Source: Bacteroidota bacterium (GTDB lineage: Bacteria > Bacteroidota > Bacteroidia > Flavobacteriales > Weeksellaceae). Taken from it: DNA of 7,850 nt. Shown here one piece after another: positions 6,742 through 7,850 of this stretch. Positions within the stretch are counted from its first letter, which is position 1, and every line of letters starts with the position of its first letter. A model generated the notes under the pieces. It did not search any database, had not been told where the DNA came from, and was given only the letters and a program-made list of their open reading frames with translations. Location of the stretch: the NCBI GenBank assembly GCA_023387375.1, contig JAEWIE010000053.1, forward strand, positions 1 through 7,850, given 5' to 3'. A program made the translations under genes and the position numbers.

Positions 6742-6770
6742 CAATTACTATTTTTATAGAATAGTAATTG
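6742..6770. other. Perfect 11-base inverted repeat
   Basis: CAATTACTATT (6742-6752) and AATAGTAATTG (6760-6770) are exact reverse complements around a seven-base loop. The site begins about 25 bases after the expected start from the promoter at 6703. It could be an operator, a leader hairpin or a small-RNA stem. There is no following T run, so it is not a standard terminator. Confidence 0.6.
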
Positions 6771-6799
6771 TAGCAAGCAGTGCACTACACGAATTTGGC

Positions 6800-6832
6800 A
6801 AAGTTTACGAAGATGATGGTAAACTTTATTTT
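6800..6832 (+). terminator. A+T-rich stem-loop followed by T residues
   Basis: AAAGTTTAC (6800-6808) pairs perfectly with GTAAACTTT (6819-6827) around a ten-base loop, and ATTTTT (6828-6833) follows. The shape is that of a weak factor-independent terminator on the + strand, but the stem has only two G-C pairs. It could end transcripts from the promoter at 6703, making a short RNA of roughly 115 bases, or attenuate the genes downstream. Confidence 0.4.
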
Positions 6833-6843
6833 TAGCTGAATCT

Positions 6844-6876
6844 ACAAATAAGGTTTTTATAAAAAATTTTATTTGT
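6844..6876. other. Inverted repeat with an A/T core
   Basis: ACAAATAA (6844-6851) pairs with TTATTTGT (6869-6876), and the enclosed TTTTTATAAAAA (6854-6865) is self-complementary. It is the third stem-loop in this 288-base intergenic region. It ends 56 bases before the DoxX-like gene, so it could belong to its leader or control region. It could also act as a two-way terminator, since A and T runs lie on both sides. Confidence 0.45.
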
Positions 6877-6896
6877 AACCTTTTCCATTTTGACTC

Positions 6897-6909
6897 ACTC
6901 TAATAGAGT
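6897..6909. promoter_or_regulatory. Small perfect palindrome before the DoxX-like gene
   Basis: ACTCTA-A-TAGAGT is a perfect 13-base palindrome centred 30 bases before the ATG at 6933. The place suits an operator or a sigma-specific promoter part. An A-rich stretch (CAAAAATTTCAAAAAAA) follows up to the ATG, as is common in flavobacterial leaders that lack a Shine-Dalgarno site. No clear -7 or -33 pair was found here. Confidence 0.35.
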
Positions 6910-6932
6910 ATAAACCAAAAATTTCAAAAAAA

Positions 6933-7319
6933 ATGGAAACTACACAAACTCTTCAAGTAAAACAAATTCAAAATGTATTAAAATATGTTTTCGTTGTTGT
7001 GCCGATTGTTGCAGGACTTGACAAATTCACAAACTTATTAACGGACTGGACTCAGTACCTAAACCCCACTCTTGCTGATTTACTTCCGTTTTCTGATTCC
7101 ACATTCATGATGATCGTGGGTGTTATTGAAATCATCGCAGGTCTAATAGTGCTAAAAAAACCGTACCTTGGAGGAAGTATTGTTGCAGCTTGGCTTGCGC
7201 TTATTGCCATTACCCTACTTTTAAGTTTTAATTACGTAGACGTTGCGGTTAGAGATTTAGTGATGGCTATTAGTGCATTTTGTATGGCTCAACTCTCAAA
7301 AATAGTTGCCAACGAATGA
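6933..7319 (+). CDS. Small DoxX-like four-helix membrane protein
   Basis: This 128-residue inner-membrane protein has four hydrophobic segments at about 14-30, 57-75, 79-98 and 105-122. The first is followed by AGLDKFTNLLTDW, which resembles the start of DoxX-like proteins, and the third and fourth helices are close together, as in that family. The function of such proteins in Bacteroidota is mostly unknown; some DoxX relatives act in thiol or quinone-linked redox processes. The one Cys (residue 117) gives no support for a thiol pair. It shares an ATGA overlap with the ECF sigma gene that follows, so the two are surely cotranscribed. It may be the sensor or anti-sigma-like partner of that factor, or just a product of the same operon. 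The start ATG is preceded by an A-rich leader. Confidence 0.85.
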   Translation: METTQTLQVKQIQNVLKYVFVVVPIVAGLDKFTNLLTDWTQYLNPTLADLLPFSDSTFMMIVGVIEIIAGLIVLKKPYLGGSIVAAWLALIAITLLLSFNYVDVAVRDLVMAISAFCMAQLSKIVANE

Positions 7320-7850
7320 GAACACTCGACCAATTGACTGACACCGAAATCATCTCTCGGGTACTTCAGGGTGAAACCAAACTCTACGAACTAATTGTTC
7401 GACGTTTTAACCCCTATCTCTATAAAGTAGGACGAAGCTACAACTTTGGACACGAAGACACTCAAGATTTAATGCAGGATACCTTTGTCGATGCGTATCG
7501 AAACCTCTCTCATTTTGAACAGAGATCGAATTTTAAAACTTGGCTCATTCGTATTATGCTTAGCAATTGTTACCATAAAAAAGAAAAAGCCAGCTATCGA
7601 TACGAAGATACCGGGGTCCAGATCAATGAGAAAATGCAACCAATGTTCGAAACGATGGATCTAGACACAAGCAAACAAATCAACAACCGCGAATTGGGAT
7701 ACCTCATCGAAACTTCGCTTGAGAAAATCCCAGAAGAATATCGCATGGTCTTTTCGCTTCGTGAGATAAATGGATTTAATGTGGAGGAAACCTCTGAAAT
7801 CCTTCATATTTCGACAAGCAATGTCAAGACGAGGCTTAGCCGAGCTAAAT
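7316..7850 (+). CDS. ECF-type sigma-70 factor, 3' end outside the window
   Basis: The ATG at 7316 overlaps the stop of the preceding gene (ATGA), and the frame stays open to the window edge, giving 178 residues. Region 2 spans about residues 22-90, with EDTQDLMQDTFVDAYRNLSH and the promoter-melting helix NFKTWLIRIMLSNCYHKKEK. Region 4, from about 128, has LEKIPEEYRMVFSLREINGF followed by the helix-turn-helix VEETSEILHISTSNVKTRLS and ends in SRAK, where the window stops. Only a few residues should be missing. This is a closer match to the common Bacteroidota ECF factors than the one at 790-1281; the two differ throughout and are not a recent duplicate. A membrane anti-sigma gene may follow outside the window. 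Confidence 0.95.
   Translation, partial: MRTLDQLTDTEIISRVLQGETKLYELIVRRFNPYLYKVGRSYNFGHEDTQDLMQDTFVDAYRNLSHFEQRSNFKTWLIRIMLSNCYHKKEKASYRYEDTGVQINEKMQPMFETMDLDTSKQINNRELGYLIETSLEKIPEEYRMVFSLREINGFNVEETSEILHISTSNVKTRLSRAK

Larger units (their letters stand above)
6725..6835 (+). pseudogene. Possible scrap of coding sequence
   Basis: One frame is open from 6725 to the TAG at 6833-6835. Its end reads VASSALHEFGKVYEDDGKLYF, which has a protein-like composition, but it has no start codon. The ATG at 6721 in another frame stops after MKFRF; one added base in the T run near 6736 would extend it as MKFRFLNAITIFIE. I do not recognise a family. It may be the decayed remains of a small gene once driven by the promoter at 6703, or chance. 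The inverted repeats that overlap it argue for a structural role instead. Confidence 0.15.

Overview
The window is A+T-rich DNA that looks like a flavobacterium or a close relative in the Bacteroidota. The evidence is A-rich leaders instead of Shine-Dalgarno sites, matches to the Bacteroidota -7 promoter box (TAnnTTTG), and protein families typical of that group. All intact genes are on the + strand. I see no tRNA, rRNA, CRISPR array or intact mobile element.

Layout: (1) 1-1822 is a tight three-gene unit. It holds the 3' part of an alpha/beta hydrolase, an ECF sigma factor that starts on the base after the hydrolase stop, and a four-helix membrane protein that overlaps the sigma gene by 11 bases and may act as its anti-sigma partner. 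(2) 1823-2527 has no intact gene. It contains a possible dispersed-repeat-like leader, a decayed tyrosine recombinase (frameshifts, an in-frame stop, loss of the whole catalytic half), and then a regulatory stretch rich in inverted repeats. (3) 2537-6644 is a MarR-controlled efflux operon: MarR regulator, TolC-like outer-membrane channel, HlyD-like lipoprotein adaptor and an ABC-2 type inner-membrane permease. An 18-base near-perfect palindrome lies over the marR start, with a related site about 118 bases upstream. No ATPase gene lies next to the permease. (4) 6645-6932 is an intergenic region with a good Bacteroidota-type promoter match, several long inverted repeats and a possible scrap of coding sequence. 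(5) 6933-7850 is a small four-helix DoxX-like membrane protein, overlapping by ATGA a second ECF sigma factor that runs off the window.

How the parts work together: the efflux operon should form a tripartite pump across both membranes, repressed by MarR until a ligand releases it. The two sigma modules each pair an ECF sigma factor with a small membrane protein by gene overlap, which suggests membrane-linked signalling, but no signal can be read from the sequence. The recombinase remnant between units 1 and 3 suggests that the pump operon sits beside an old insertion or rearrangement point. I did not find a clearly new system. The points most worth a second look are the operator layout at marR, the pump without an ATPase, and the structured 6645-6932 intergenic region.
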